From Anomaloglossus baeobatrachus (taxonomy: Eukaryota > Chordata > Amphibia > Anura > Aromobatidae), in the NCBI RefSeq assembly GCF_048569485.1, contig NC_134360.1:206776164-206840163 (forward strand): a DNA stretch of 64,000 nucleotides. The letters are read 5' to 3'. The notes under the pieces are model-generated. The model searched no databases. It worked only from the letters and a program-made list of their open reading frames with translations, and was not told the origin of the DNA. Positions 47,571 through 60,427 of the stretch are shown one piece after another. Within the stretch, counting starts at the first letter, position 1; every line of letters begins with the position of its first letter. A program made the translations under genes and the position numbers.

Positions 47571-50402
47571 CGAACAGTCACAGCCAATTCCACAATATTA
47601 AAAGGAACTACTCCTAGCTGCCACCACCAATCTTTTTACAGGCCGATTGGACATCTGTTACAGGTAGCATATGGCTTTGGGGATGCAGTATATAGAGCAA
47701 GAGGGATGAAGATGTTAAATTTTATATATTTAACTCAAAAAGTAGGCAGTGGTTATAAAAAATATACAAAAGGGGACAAAACAATACAATTACATAAAAT
47801 AAAAGGGATAAACAAAAGAAAATTACTAAACCTGACGTAACTGCAAAGCTTAATGAAGCGAGGTACTTCTTAGACAGAATGGACAGAGCCCACAGCAAGT
47901 AGTACCTTCTAAGGACTGACAAAGGACCAAACCCAATTTCTGCTTTTTATTAGATCAAAGTTACACACACATACCTCCCCTTGATGAGCTCATGTGGGAG
48001 CTGTTTGTGGGATGTGCTTGGCCTTTTAGAGTTTTAGGAGATCCCCAACTTTCAGGATATCTTTGCCTTTGAAGGTCTTAGGTGTAAGATATCATGATCG
48101 TGTTTCCTATCATGATTTAACCTTTCTATAGATAGTGTATAAGATATGTGTATTGTCACCCATCTGCCTGATATTAATTTGGTTGATAGTCAGGTTCTGT
48201 CACGATGCTGAAAATATATCTCCCATAACTGTACGTTCTATGCAAACCCCAATATACATAAATTTGCTATGGCTCCGAAAAGCCTGGATGCAGTTTTTTG
48301 ATGTTCAGCGGAGCTGACTGGAGAGATAACAAAAGTGATGTTTTTCCAAGCCTTGGATATACAAATCCCAGGCTTTTTGTCTTCTAACAGCAGATATACC
48401 AGTTTTAATTACCTGTCCACACCAAGAGGTCTGGCTTCAATGAAGGTGGATGTGTCATCTTTCTTTACATCCTCTGTTTTAATTAATCCCATGTGTTTAG
48501 TGTGGGTGTGGATGGATATGTCCTCTCTCCAGACACCAAAGAAATGTCTTATGATATGGATTTTAATTTCTCTGTATGACACAGTCATATGCAGATTACA
48601 TGCGGTTTAGTGCACTAGAAATTCATGTGTTTTTTTACTTGCAAATTTTTCACATCTATTGCAAAACTATGGTGAAAATCTGCACATAAAACTCAGCATA
48701 GCCACAAGAGAAATTGATATGTTGTGGATGTGAAATATGAAGCGCTGGTCAGTATGAGGTGTAAAAAAAAACGCACAGTGGACTTGAGATTTCTATAAAT
48801 CCTATCTACTTTGTTGGAACTTTAAGACACTGCATATTTTGGATTAAAGCTCATGACCTAGCACAGTAAACGTATGAGTCTTCAGTGTTGTAAGGTTAAG
48901 AGGGATGCACAAAATTACAAAAACATATGCACACTTTTTGAAAAACTCACACTTCCCCAGTATTACAATAACGGAAACTAAGTTGCAATACCACACACCA
49001 CCTGTGGACAAGGGTGGCGCTGTTTTTTTTTTTTTTTTATATTAAAGCGGTTATGTTTTTCGAATGCCTTATTTTATACGGTTTATATACAAATACAATA
49101 ATATGGCTAGAAAAGAGATGTAGAAGGAAAACTAAAAAGAAACATGAAACTTTTTGAAACCTCAAACGACGAACTGTAGTAGTGTCTACTGTAATAGGAG
49201 TCCCAGAAATAAGTCCTATTATGTTTGTATGACCTTTATACTCCACTAACGAGGGCTTCACCAAAGGCAAACCACTTCAAAGACCACCGAGTACCCCAGC
49301 TGTGTTGTACTAACTAAGCTAGCGTTCCCTTGTTACTGAGCTCATTAATACCCGGCCCCTCGTTTCCTTCCTATCCCACCCTGCAGATTGCACTTAAGAG
49401 GCCAAATTAACTCCTGCAATGATTAAGGGATCAGTATCACTCACTACAAGTACCATGATGTCACCAAATCCAGAACCTGAAGACAGAATCTAGAGGATAA
49501 ATGGGGCCATCCATCATCTATGCCGGAGATGTAGGGTTACATTCGAAAAATAGATGCTACAATAACTGCCGTACTGGATGGAAAAGGTTAATATAAATAT
49601 CTCTTGATTTCCCGTCAGAGACGCCCAAAGTCAAAGAATTTCCAGATTTCCGTTCTAACTCACAACAGGTTGAAAGATCAGTAAAAATAGTCCCAGACGT
49701 GAGGAAATAAAAGCGCGGGCCCAGATGGAGGCGAGAGAGTGAGAAAAATCATACAAAAGGAGAGATTTTGTGTTATTGGATGAAGCAATCACGTTTTAAG
49801 GTCATGTGACTCCTCTATAAACAGAGGAGGACGGAGGTCAAGGTCAGACTTAAAGGCATTGTCCACTTTTGGTTAAATTTTTTTTTTTTACTTAAATGCA
49901 TTTTTTGGGACTAACTAAATAATTTTTGCAATTGCGTTTCATTAAACATTTCGCACCCTTTGGCTTTTACAAGCCTTTTGTTTCCCTGCACAACAAACTT
50001 TAATGTGGTCCTCAGAGGAGCTCAAAAAAAGAGTTTTTGTCACAGTGACTGATTCAGAGATTCTTATTTAACTCATTCTACAGCCAGAAATAGTGCAACA
50101 CACAGGCTAAAGAAAGCAAGCGGTGCAATGAAAAAAAGATTATTAACCTGAAATACATGTATTTAAGTATAAACAAAAAAACAAACACATAATATACATC
50201 TATAAGTACATACCGTGACAACTCATCAATAAGGAATATCTGGCCACTTGTGTGAAATATTCTTAATTATGCCAGATTATTGTTCCTTTGTTCAGTGAGT
50301 CAAGGGATATTGGCCATTGTTTCATGTGGGACTGTCCGGTGCCGTTTTTGTATCAGCCAAATGCGGTGTACTAGTCTGCCTCACCTGGAGAACAACTGAA
50401 TC
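47571..50402. other. slc1a7 last intron, nothing recognised
   Basis: No coding exon. A GCAATACCACACACC-type block near 48985 recurs near 45888, and a TTAAAGGCATTGTCCAC MITE-tip-like motif lies at about 49852; neither could be extended to a full element. Confidence 0.4.
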
Positions 50403-53255
50403 AGTGAATGGGGATGGGCGAACCCGAACTGTAAAGTTCGGGATCCGTACCAAACACATGGTGTTCGTGCACACGACCCGAGCACGAGCTTTCTGGGATG
50501 TTCATGTTACAGTTCGGGTTACAGTTCGGGTCTAGGGGCTGTTAAAAAAAGCATGTTATTAAAAAAAATTATGATCATACTTACAGGTCCCGCGATGCGT
50601 CCTGCAGGCTCTGCCTCCCAGCGCTTCTGCTTCCGCGTCCATCCAATCATTGCTGTTCCCCCGGTAAGCACCTCTGGCTAAAAGGACCTGCCATGACCGT
50701 GGCGTCATACCCATGTGTCACGTGTGAATGTTGTATTACCTCATTGGCTACAGACTGGTCACGTGAGTATGACGTCATCAAAGGTCCTGGTGGACCGTGA
50801 TGGGAGTGTTATCGCATCACGGCGCACAATCTCCCGACGGCAGCGGGTCAGCTGCATGTATTTCCACAGCTGAGGCGCTGCTGTTGGGAGAGTGGGGTGA
50901 TGCACTGCGAGACACAAGTGCAATCATCCCGTCACTGTCAGCCTCTGCTTCATCGCTCTGTCCATAGCGGTGTAGCAGGCTGACATGGCTCTCTGTGCTT
51001 CTCACTGTGCATAGACTGTCTGTGCACAGTGATGAAGCAGAGTTGACCTTGCGGTTTGCTTCTCACTGTGTATAGACTGTCTGTGCACAGTGATGAAGCT
51101 GACTTTGCTGTTCTTGTGGATTATGTCGGACTAAACTTTTTTTTATAATAAAGATAGAGTCTCTAAATGTTTTTTTATTTTATTTCTAATAAAAAACAAT
51201 TCTCAGTTGTGTTTTTTTTCTGTTTCTAGGAAAATTCATGGTGGCCATGTCTAATTTAGCGTGACACCATGATTTTTGGGCTTAGTACCTTCTGAGAATA
51301 CAAAGCTGGTATTAACCCCTTTATTACCCAGCAAACCACCCCCTTCATGGCCGCTAGACGAGCTGGGTAAAGCGCCTGGAAGTGGCGCTAGGAAACATTG
51401 CGCCATTTCCAGGGGCGGCTGCGGGCTGTCGAGAATCCCAGCCCCCAGCTGCCTGGCTTTACCTGACTGGCTATCAAAATACGGCAGGTTCCCAAGCATT
51501 TTTTTTTAATTATTTTTTTAAGTAAAAAAAAATTAATGGGCTTCTCTGTATTTTGATTGTCAGCGAAGGCAACGCCAGGCAGATGGGGGTGGCAGCCCCT
51601 AGCCGTCTGCTTTACCTGCGCTGAGAATCAAAAATACTGCGGAGCGCTACGTCATTTTTTTTAATGATTTATTTATTTTTACAGCACTGTGACGTCAGGC
51701 AATCAAAATACAGGGAAGCCCATTTTTTTTTTAGTTATTTAAATAAAGAATTTAAAATAAAATGCGTGGGCTCCCGCTGCATTTTTTGTATTGCGAGCTA
51801 AGGGTAATCCAAGCAGCTACTGGCTGCTAACCCCCACTGCTTGGTGTTACCTTCACTGGCAATGGAAAATCCAGGGAAGCCTTTTTTTTTGCCAAAAAAC
51901 TAAAAAAAAAATGACATGGGATTCACCATATTTTTGCATGCTTGCCAGGTACATCAGGCAGGTACGAGCTTCCCCCAACCCCCAGCTGCCTATTTGTACC
52001 CGGCTGGAAACTAAAAATATAGGGAAGCCCTTTTTTTAATTATTTCATGAATTTTATGAAATTAAAAAAACAACATGGGCTTCGCCCCATTTTTGTGTCC
52101 AGCCAGGTACAACTAGGCAGCTGGGGGTTGGAATCCGCAGCACAGGTTGGTCCAAGCTTTCTGGGCCCCCCGCTGCGAATGCAGTCCGCAGCCGCCCCAT
52201 AAAATGGCGCGCTCATAGAAGCGCCATCTTCTGCTGCTGTATCCAACTCTTCCAGCGGCCCTGATGCCGAGTGGCCCGCTGGGTAATAAGGGGTTAATAC
52301 CAGCTTTGTTTTACCAGCTAGTATTAAGCCAGAGATTCTTAATGTAAGGCAAGTTTGACCCGTACAATAAGAATCTCCAATAAAGGGTTAAAAGAAAGAC
52401 ACCACATAGAGAAAAAATACTTTATTAGAAATAAATACACAGACACACTAAGGGTGTCCATGTTTATTACTCCCTCTCACCCCTCCACGATCCTGGTCTT
52501 TTGTCTTCTTCAACCCGTGCAGCTCTGCTACATCAAACAGCACAGGGGGGGTAGAACGCTTCTGCTCCCCCGTGCTATGTAATCACTCAATGAGTGAGCA
52601 GAGGCTGCGGGTTGGTAAGCGGTGACATCACCGCTGCCACTATTGCCATGTAACCTGACCGGCGGGTTACTATAGTAACGGTGATCTCCGATCACCTGAT
52701 TCCGGGCGCCGCGATTCACCGGCTGTGGCAGCTAATCCCTGCATGCGAGCTGACTCTGTATAGAGCGCCAACATGCAGGGACGGGGAGCTGACCATGTGC
52801 CAGAGCATCTCGCCGGTACACAGCGCTCACCGAGTATACCGAGTACTGAGATGATTGGGCGAGAACCGGCGAGATGCACTGACAGCAACTAGTATGACGT
52901 CATAGCCATGTGACCAGTCTGCCAATGAGATAATACAAAATTCACACGTGACTGGTCACATGCTATGACGTCACGGAAGGTCTTTTGGTTACCGGGCGGC
53001 ACAGCGATGATCGTACTCGGAAGGAGAAGCGGCGGGAGACAGAGTCTGCAGGACACGTCGCGGGACCTGTAAGTATAATGACAATGTTTATTATTAACTG
53101 TATTCTTTATTTACAGCCCCCCGCCCCATCACATAACTGAAAGTACAAGTTCGGGGTTCGGACGCAAGTTCGCGTTATATCAGAACCCAAACTTTACAAA
53201 ACGTTTGGGCGAGTCTCCCAAACACGGAACATCAGGGGGTTCACCCATTCCTACT
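50403..53255. mobile_element. 2.85-kb non-autonomous inverted-repeat element
   Basis: Left end AATGGGGATGGGCGAACCCG, right end CGGAACATCAGGGGGTTCAC-CCATTCCTA. About 380-bp subterminal inverted regions share TGACGTCA, ACTGGTCAC and CCAATGAG motifs. The interior has repeated GGCAGCTGGGGG-type blocks separated by T- or A-runs. No transposase recognised. It sits in the slc1a7 intron after the 54728-54827 exon. Confidence 0.6.
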
Positions 53256-53514
53256 AGCGAACAATGAGGGAATAGCCATGATTATCTTCCCCCAATCCTG
53301 TTGGACATAATTCCCTGGAATGGGAGCTTACAGATATAAAAAGAGATCTGCTCCTATCACCGGTGATTCTATATGAGTTTAGCCTTGGAACCTTGGTTTC
53401 AGCTTGTGGATTACATAACTGCTCCACTATCCAACACTGAGTCCATGAATTTGTTTGTAGAACCCAAGTTGACACTATCTGGTCACCTGGCCACATAACT
53501 CGCTGTGCTCAGTC

Positions 53515-54544
53515 GGAAGGGCGTGACCAGGCGGAAGGACAACGCCCACCTAGTTGTCTAGAGAATCCAGGGGCGGGAAAAAGAACAGGTTGAGTTTGGA
53601 TTTGAGAGTTTAAGTTGAGAGTGGATTTGAGCAGAGTGTGCGGAGTAGGAGACAGGAGAAAGTGAAGTTCAAGTGGAAGTCAAACAGGAAAGGCGTCGGG
53701 GTTGGAGCCCCGGCGTACTGGCTAGGTGGCAGACGGTGGTCCGTGTCTGTCAGGAAATGGGAAGACGGCTGCTGGAGATTCGAGGTGGACCGGGACAGGG
53801 TAGGAGCCCGCCGGTACACCGGAGAACTGACCTGGAAACCGTGCTCAGAGGGGGTATCTGGACCCTGAAGCAAGGATCGGAACCACCGACTTTGTTAATT
53901 AACCAGTTGAGGACAGGATTATAGGTCCTGTCCCACCCAAAGTCCCAAAAGCAGCCCAGCAGCCCACCGGAGGGATAGGGAATCCGCCAGGGCCCCTCTA
54001 GATCCCACAGGTCAGCGTCTGTGGGCAAGGCTCCCATCTGTAGTTCTGGGAGCGTATTCCCGTGTTCCATACCGAAAACTCCAAGGAGAACTAAAATAGT
54101 GCAGAGGAAAGTGACAGACCATCACCTCGGGTGAGGGACCAGCATACACCCGGCCGCGGCGGCCATCCACTGGCACTTGGTTTACCGTTGGACTTGTGTG
54201 ATTCATTTGACTGTGAGTACACCCGCAATCCCCGGTCTGACCGGGTGCGCCGGCCCCTGCAACCACCATCCTTAGCACAGAGACACTGGGCCCTGGGGCA
54301 TCCATCCCTAACCACGGAGGGGCTAAGATCCAGCTGCCATCCCATCGTCCCCGGGTGCTCCCCGACAGCAGCGGTGGTGCTACATCTCACCACGCACCGT
54401 GGGTGGCGTCACCCAGTGCTCCCAGCAATCCCTGTACATATACGTCCCCTTTTATTTGAAGTGTCCGCGCGACCCCCGGGGCCGGAAGATCCCTCGAGCC
54501 ACACTGCGGATCCGGATCCGAGCAGCTGGTGTGGGGGCAGCACA
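53515..54544 (+). mobile_element. partial LTR of the 12840-16040 family (fossil)
   Basis: Follows the 12840-13982 LTR in reverse complement (ACGCCCACCTAG, GTGGGTGGCGTCAC, GATCCGAGCAGC) and ends GGGGGCAGCACA. The start is incomplete. It lies in the slc1a7 intron before the 54728-54827 exon. Confidence 0.6.
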
Positions 54545-54727
54545 CTACCGTCACAGTAGGATACACAATGTGCTCATTGTCATGGTTTAGTAGGGAATAT
54601 ATCCTCCTTGGTATCCCAGGTCCAATGACAGTTCACCTAACCATGGCATTTTGACTGTCTATTTCACTCATATATTAGTAAATAAAGGATATAAATAAAG
54701 GATAGCATTGTCATATTTTACCTTTAC

Positions 54728-54827
54728 CTCGTCACTCTGCTTGGCAAAGTCTTTCCTGCAGATATGTGCCATGATCCCGGCTGCCAACGCATCTCCAAGG
54801 ACATTAATCATGGTGCGGAAGCGGTCC
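54728..54827 (-). CDS. slc1a7: slc1a7 exon: end of TM8, start of cytoplasmic tail
   Basis: Encodes [20 protein letters not shown] then [13 protein letters not shown]. The DRxRT-x2-NV-x-GD signature contains the arginine that binds the substrate side-chain carboxylate and residues that bind sodium (family knowledge). Acceptor TATTAG precedes 54827; donor GAG|GTAAAG follows 54728. It leaves in phase 0, matching the terminal exon at 46787. Confidence 0.94.
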
Positions 54828-55182
54828 CTAATAAATACAAATACTGTTTATTACTCAGCTTTATCACTTTTGTGTAATTATACATATCTCGTGATATTCT
54901 GGAATTACTGTTATAGACAATAATAATTTGTTCTTCACAGACATTTGAATGCCTCGGCTGTACTGGGCAACTAGGATAGGCACTATGAGGGGTACACAGT
55001 ATGTAGCTAGCAATCTGGGTGGATCTGTGGAAGGCACAGCTGTGGGGGCACATTGATGGGGCACTTATGGGGGCATCAGAAGCTAATACACATATGTGGT
55101 ACCTGAGGCTGGCACATACAAGCTCAACAACTTTAGATCTGTGCAACGTACATTTTTTTGTCTGGAAGGTATGGATGATTGT

Positions 55183-55434
55183 TAGGGATGATCGAATACC
55201 TCAAATATTCGGCTATGCCCATATTCGACAAATAGGTCGCCACTATTCGACTATTTGTGAATATTCGATGCGCAATGTAAGTTTATGGGAAACCCGAATA
55301 GTTGCCCAATAGCAACTATTCGGGCTTCCCATAGACTTACATTGCGCATCGAATATTCGCATAGCGGCGACCTATTCTTCGAATATTCACGAAGCCAAAT
55401 ATTGCCGAATATTTGTGATATTCGATCATCCCTA
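55183..55434. mobile_element. 250-bp palindromic MITE, copy 2
   Basis: TAGGGATGATCGAATACC ... GATATTCGATCATCCCTA; same inner blocks (GATGCGCAATGTAAGT) as 35633-35882. In an slc1a7 intron. Confidence 0.83.
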
Positions 55435-55927
55435 ATAATTGTGTATTGTAAGGTCCTATCTACTACCTATTGTAGGTTTATCTGCTACTTGCTCTGAGAA
55501 AGTGTTTGCTTGGGTAATAATAATAAAGTAGAGTCATATTAAAATCATATTTAAAATTCCGCTTCAGTACCATGTGGCGTGACATCTGTATGACCCGAGG
55601 CATCTGCTCTGCAGTTGAGCTTCAATCAATCACAGGATCACGTCCAGATATTCTGTGTATCTGTATATTGTATAAATGTCTATTCTGCCAGAACGGAAAT
55701 GCATTTTTTTATCCTCAAATGTTTTGTTATGGTTTTCTATAAATATATGTATTATTTTTTTTGGGGGGGGGGTATTTTTAAATAGCAGTCTTTGTATTTA
55801 TTTTATATAAAAGAGGGTGTTACTAATGTGAGACATGTAATGACTGACAGTCCGCTCTCTGGATCTACATGTTTCACACTGGTAACCAGGGGCTTAGTAA
55901 CTACTGCGGTCGCAGTGCTGTTCTGGC

Positions 55928-56210
55928 GCAGACCACTGTATATAAGAGCCCAGGCCGCTGTGTAGAACATAAAAGTGACTTTACAATACTCACCCTAAGG
56001 GGCGGTGCGGTGCAGACTGATCGAATGGGTGTCTCCGTTCTCCAAGTTCGGCGCCTCCTGTTTCGGCCATCTTTGTCCTCCTTCTGAAGCCTGGGTGCAT
56101 GACGCGTCCTACGTCATCCACACAGGCGGGCATTGAGGACCTGCGCAGGCGCACTACAATACTTTGATCTGCCTTGCCCAGGGCAGCTCAAAGTGCGCCT
56201 GCGCACAGCC
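55928..56210. mobile_element. partial copy of the 8906-9545 MITE
   Basis: Shares TATATAAGAGCCCAGGCCGC, TTACAATACTCACC and AAGCCTGGGTGCATGACG; contains one arm and the centre, lacking both termini. Confidence 0.7.
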
Positions 56211-56704
56211 TTTATGAACTCTCATAGACTTTGCTGGGGAAGGATTGCATGCAGTTTTGGGCAACAAACTGCACCCAAAAATGCGGCAAAAACTCTGCAA
56301 AAAAACTCATCGTGCACATGGGGCCTAAAAGAAAACCTGCATTTGTTGCTCATAGCAACCAAATATAGAGCAGCTTTTATTTTTCAAAAATGTGGTTGCT
56401 ATGGACAACAAAGACATTCTTTTAGACAAATCTGTCTCGATGTTTTGACACAAAGCAGACAAAACCATTGACAGTAAATTTGACTGTTCCTTGAACGCCA
56501 TTAGAGAAATAAGAATGTCGCATGACGCAAAAGTCATATTGGGCGATTCAGGTCAGACGACCCTCATTATGGAGGATGGGGTTTCGGTACAGTATATAAG
56601 CCCAGGCCTTACTGACGGAAAAGGAGTTTTTTATTTCAACCTCCAACAACTTATGTAATTTTTTAGAGTAAAATTTGACATCAGTTTACAATCCAGATAC
56701 TCAC

Positions 56705-56839
56705 AGCGCCCAGTCCACTGCTATAATCAGGGTAATGTCGTCGGTGGGCAGGCCTACAGAGGTCAGCACAATCACCATGGTTACCAGGCCGGCCTGGGGA
56801 ATCCCTGCTGCCCCAATGCTGGCTGCTGTTGCCGTGATG
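56705..56839 (-). CDS. slc1a7: slc1a7 exon: HP2 and first part of TM8
   Basis: Encodes [20 protein letters not shown], then [20 protein letters not shown] and VDWAL. This is the HP2 gate hairpin ([10 protein letters not shown]) plus the TM8 start with the conserved substrate-binding aspartate region. Acceptor CCCTCAG precedes 56839; donor GTGAGT follows 56705. The first base completes a serine codon from the 59753-59947 exon, and the last two bases are completed by the next exon (CT|G, leucine). 135 bp equals 1 + 44 codons + 2. Confidence 0.95.
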
Positions 56840-57150
56840 CTGAGGGAAAGACGAGAGACACATTCAAGTCATTTTAGCCTAAATATCACTTGATAAAATA
56901 GGAGCGTTCACTTTAGGCCCTGCTTTTAGGACGGCCTGGAGAATGGTCATTTTAGGCTGGGCTATGTTAAAAAAAAATTAGGGATTCTTTCCAATATTTT
57001 AGAACAGCACCAAAAGATCCAGTACTGATGGCAATTATGCATAATGTACCTTATAATCAAATAGATGACTATATTGTTGGCAGTTTTTTGGCGGTTTTCA
57101 CCGATTATTCAGAATTTTTATCATACAGAGTAAAGACACTTATCAGATCT

Positions 57151-57729
57151 TAAGCGGGCTTTACACGAGACGATAGATTGTGCGATATGTCGTCGGGGTC
57201 ACGGTTTTCGTGACGCACATCCGGCATACCGCACGACGTCGTCTCGTGTGACACCTCCTAGCGACGCAGTATCGCTCACAAATCGTGAGTCGTGTACTCA
57301 TCGCTAGGTTTCATATAATTGTTTCATTAAAATGGCGGCGGTTGTTCATTGTTTCCGTGGCATCACACGTTGCTCCGTGTGACACCACGGGAACGATGAA
57401 CAACAGCTTTACTTGCCTCCCGAGGCACCCGACGGCTTAATAGAAGGAAGGAGGTGGGCGGGATGTTTACATCCCGCTCGTCTCCGCCCCTCCGCTTCTA
57501 TTGGCCGCCTGCCGTGTGACGTCGCTGTGAAGCCGAACGTCCCGCCCACTCCAGGAAGTGGACGTTTGTCGCCCACAGCGAGGTCGTCCGAAAGGTAAGT
57601 ACGTGTGACGGGGGTTAAACGAGTTTGTGCGCCATGGGCAACTAATTGCCCGTGACGCAAAAACGACGGGGGCGGGTACGATCGATTGTGCTATCGCACA
57701 ATCTATCGTCTCGTGTAAAGCAGGCTTTA
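57151..57729 (+). mobile_element. CpG-rich MITE family, copy 7
   Basis: Ends TAAGCGGGCTTTACACGAG / CTCGTGTAAAGCAGGCTTTA. Lies in the slc1a7 intron between the 56705-56839 and 59753-59947 exons, left of the LINE fragment. Confidence 0.87.
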
Positions 57730-57851
57730 GGCTATGTTCACACATTGTGTTTTTGCAGTGTTTTTAATGCATTTTATTTATCCAAACTAAAGCTACTTTT
57801 TACAGCAACAGTAAAAGCTATGAGATTCCAGAAATTTCTTCTCAAAAACAC

Positions 57852-58500
57852 GGCCTCTCGGTAGTATATAAAGTGTTTCATTTCCCCGGTAATGGTCCTA
57901 AATAAGCGTATATGAGGCGCTGGGAAGGGGCTCTTGCTTTCTCCTCAACCTCAGACCAATGGTGGGCCGCTTCTGGTGACCTGCAGAAATATTCCTCCTG
58001 TATTAATCATCTTGAGCAGCTTAAGAAAGTTCACTTTGACTGGTACTACACCGCGCTGAAGATTTCCAAATTCCGTGGTTCCTATCCCCAATCCTGCTGG
58101 AAGGGCTGCTCGGGTGTTGGTTCCCTAGGGCACGTGTGGTGGGATTGCCCGCTCATCCGGCCTTTTTGGGAAGAAGTGTCTAACATTATTACCTCAGTTT
58201 CAGGCCCGGCTGGAAGTTTGAGCGGTCCGCTAGCGGTTTTGGGGATCGGTTTACATATATTCCCTGGCGACTTGAGACCAATTGTATCACACATTCTAAT
58301 AGCAGCACGTATGTGTCTGGCAGATCACTGGAGAGAAATAACTATCCCCTCTAAATTGGAAATTATCCCAAAAAATCAATAAACATTACCAATACGAGCT
58401 CCTTCTGACCTCAGATCTGTTTACCAAAAATAAAATAAGGAATCGTTGGTCTCCCTGGGTGGTGTCCAAATTCTCGTCCTTCCAGTCCTGATTGGTGGAC
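57852..58500 (+). pseudogene. LINE (L1/Tx1-like) ORF2 C-terminal fragment
   Basis: The open stretch 57912-58382 (RRWEGALAFSSTSDQWWAAS...) includes CWKGCSGVGSLGHVWWDC, the C-x3-C-x7-H-x4-C cysteine/histidine motif of L1-clade ORF2 C termini, followed by PLIRPFWEEV. After about 58375 the homologous sequence continues in another frame (NKHYQYELLLTSDLF, NRWSPWV). The reverse transcriptase proper is absent, so this is a 5'-truncated, decayed copy; no poly-A tail or target duplication was seen. It is bracketed by MITE copies 7 and 8. Confidence 0.78.
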
Positions 58501-58538
58501 CTGTTATCATATTACCTATCATCCCTATCCTTGCTTCC

Positions 58539-59113
58539 TAAGGGTGGCTTTACACGCTACGACATCGCAAGCCGATTCTAGCGATGGCGAGCGTGATAGC
58601 ACCCGCCCCTATCGTTATGCCAATATGTGAAGATCGCTGCCGAAGCGAACATTATCGCTACGGCAGCGTCACACATACTTACCTGCTCGGCGACGTCGCT
58701 GTGACCGGCGATCCGCCTCCTTTTTAAGGGGGCGGTTCGCTCGGCGTCACAGCGACATCACTAAGCGGCCACCCAATCAAAGCGGAGGGGCGGAGATGAG
58801 CGGGACGAACATCCCGCCCACCTTCTTCCTTCTTCATTGCTGGCGTGTGGCAGGTAAGGAGAGGTTCCTCGTTCCTGCGGCGTCACACGTAGCGATGTGT
58901 GTTGCCGCAGGGACGAGGATCAACTTCGCCCAAGCGACAGCAGTGATAATTGGGAGAGGACCCCCATGTCAACGAGGAGCGATTTTGGACGTTTTTGCAA
59001 CGATCCAAAATCGCTCCTAGGAGTCACACACAACGAGATCGCTACAGCGGCCGGATGTGCGTCACAAAATCCGTGACCCCAACAAGATCGCTGTAGCGTG
59101 TAAAGCCCGCTTA
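58539..59113 (-). mobile_element. CpG-rich MITE family, copy 8
   Basis: Ends TAAGGGTGGCTTTACACG / CGTGTAAAGCCCGCTTA, opposite orientation to copy 7, starting shortly after the LINE fragment. Confidence 0.86.
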
Positions 59114-59219
59114 TGTTGCAGATTGTATGCCCTAACCCTACTATGCAGAATCTGCAGCTATTATCAGTTTTTACTTTGAATTTTATTGCCCTGCTGATAT
59201 AGGACAAATTTTTCAACTG

Positions 59220-59540
59220 TCCGCATGTACGTTCTGCACTTCAGCGTAACTGCATGCGTCCCCAGCACAATCTATGAAGATTGTGCATTATCCATGCGCA
59301 CGTTGCGTTTTAGAACGCAGCGTTTTGCATGCTGCCAAATCGCTGCGTTCTAAAAAGCAACATGTCACTTCTTTCGTGCGCTTTGGATGCAGCTCCCGCT
59401 CTGTCTATGGTGGGGGCTGCATCCAGAGTGCATGAAATAGTTTTTTTCATTCCATTCATTACGCAGTGTTTCTGCAGCGATTTGAACAGCACATGAAATT
59501 TCTACAGGGACAGGACGCAACGTGGGCACATAGCCAAAGA
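59220..59540. repeat. interspersed repeat rich in GCGTTCTAAAA
   Basis: Internal inverted blocks (TTTTAGAACGCAGCG / CGCTGCGTTCTAAAA) and an end reading GCAACGTGGGCACATAGCC, a style of MITE common in amphibian sequence (inference). Limits uncertain. Confidence 0.35.
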
Positions 59541-59751
59541 CGAGTACAGCATAGTCGAACATACACCCCTCCCTCCATTGAAGACAAGAATCAGGTTTCA
59601 GGGTTCGGATTCCTGTTTTCAAGATGACTGAGGTCCCAGCGGTCTGAGCCCAAGTCATCTTCAATACTATGGACTAACGATTTTAGGTACCATTGTTTAA
59701 AAAAAAAAAAAGTTCAACTTTTTTTTATGTAAGTTACATTTCTTAGACCTA

Positions 59752-60048
<297 letters not shown>

Positions 60049-60427
60049 TTAATATCGCACATTACCTGGAACATTTATCTCAATTGCTAAATCCCTTCGA
60101 TACATATAACTTAATAATATTATATTAGATTTAGAATATAATAAGTTCTACCCTAAAATGGAGTCTACGTGCCACCACATTGCTGAGATCTTACATTGCC
60201 CGCCTGTAAACATTATCATTCAATTTAAGGCACAGTGTCCCAGAACTCTAAAAGTTAATGCCGTAGCACAAACTTGGCATGAAACGCAGCAACACAAGTC
60301 AACTAATGAGTGCCAACAACATTTAGGTCTCATATATATTAATGTCATATAACATATTTAAGCACCATAGTATCCGGTGGTGCACCCCCCACACACCTAA
60401 TATCAGACCACGCTCATGAATTATATA

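Noticed and set aside
47387-47617. Ile-Tyr repeat frame
   Set aside because: Another (TA)n artefact.
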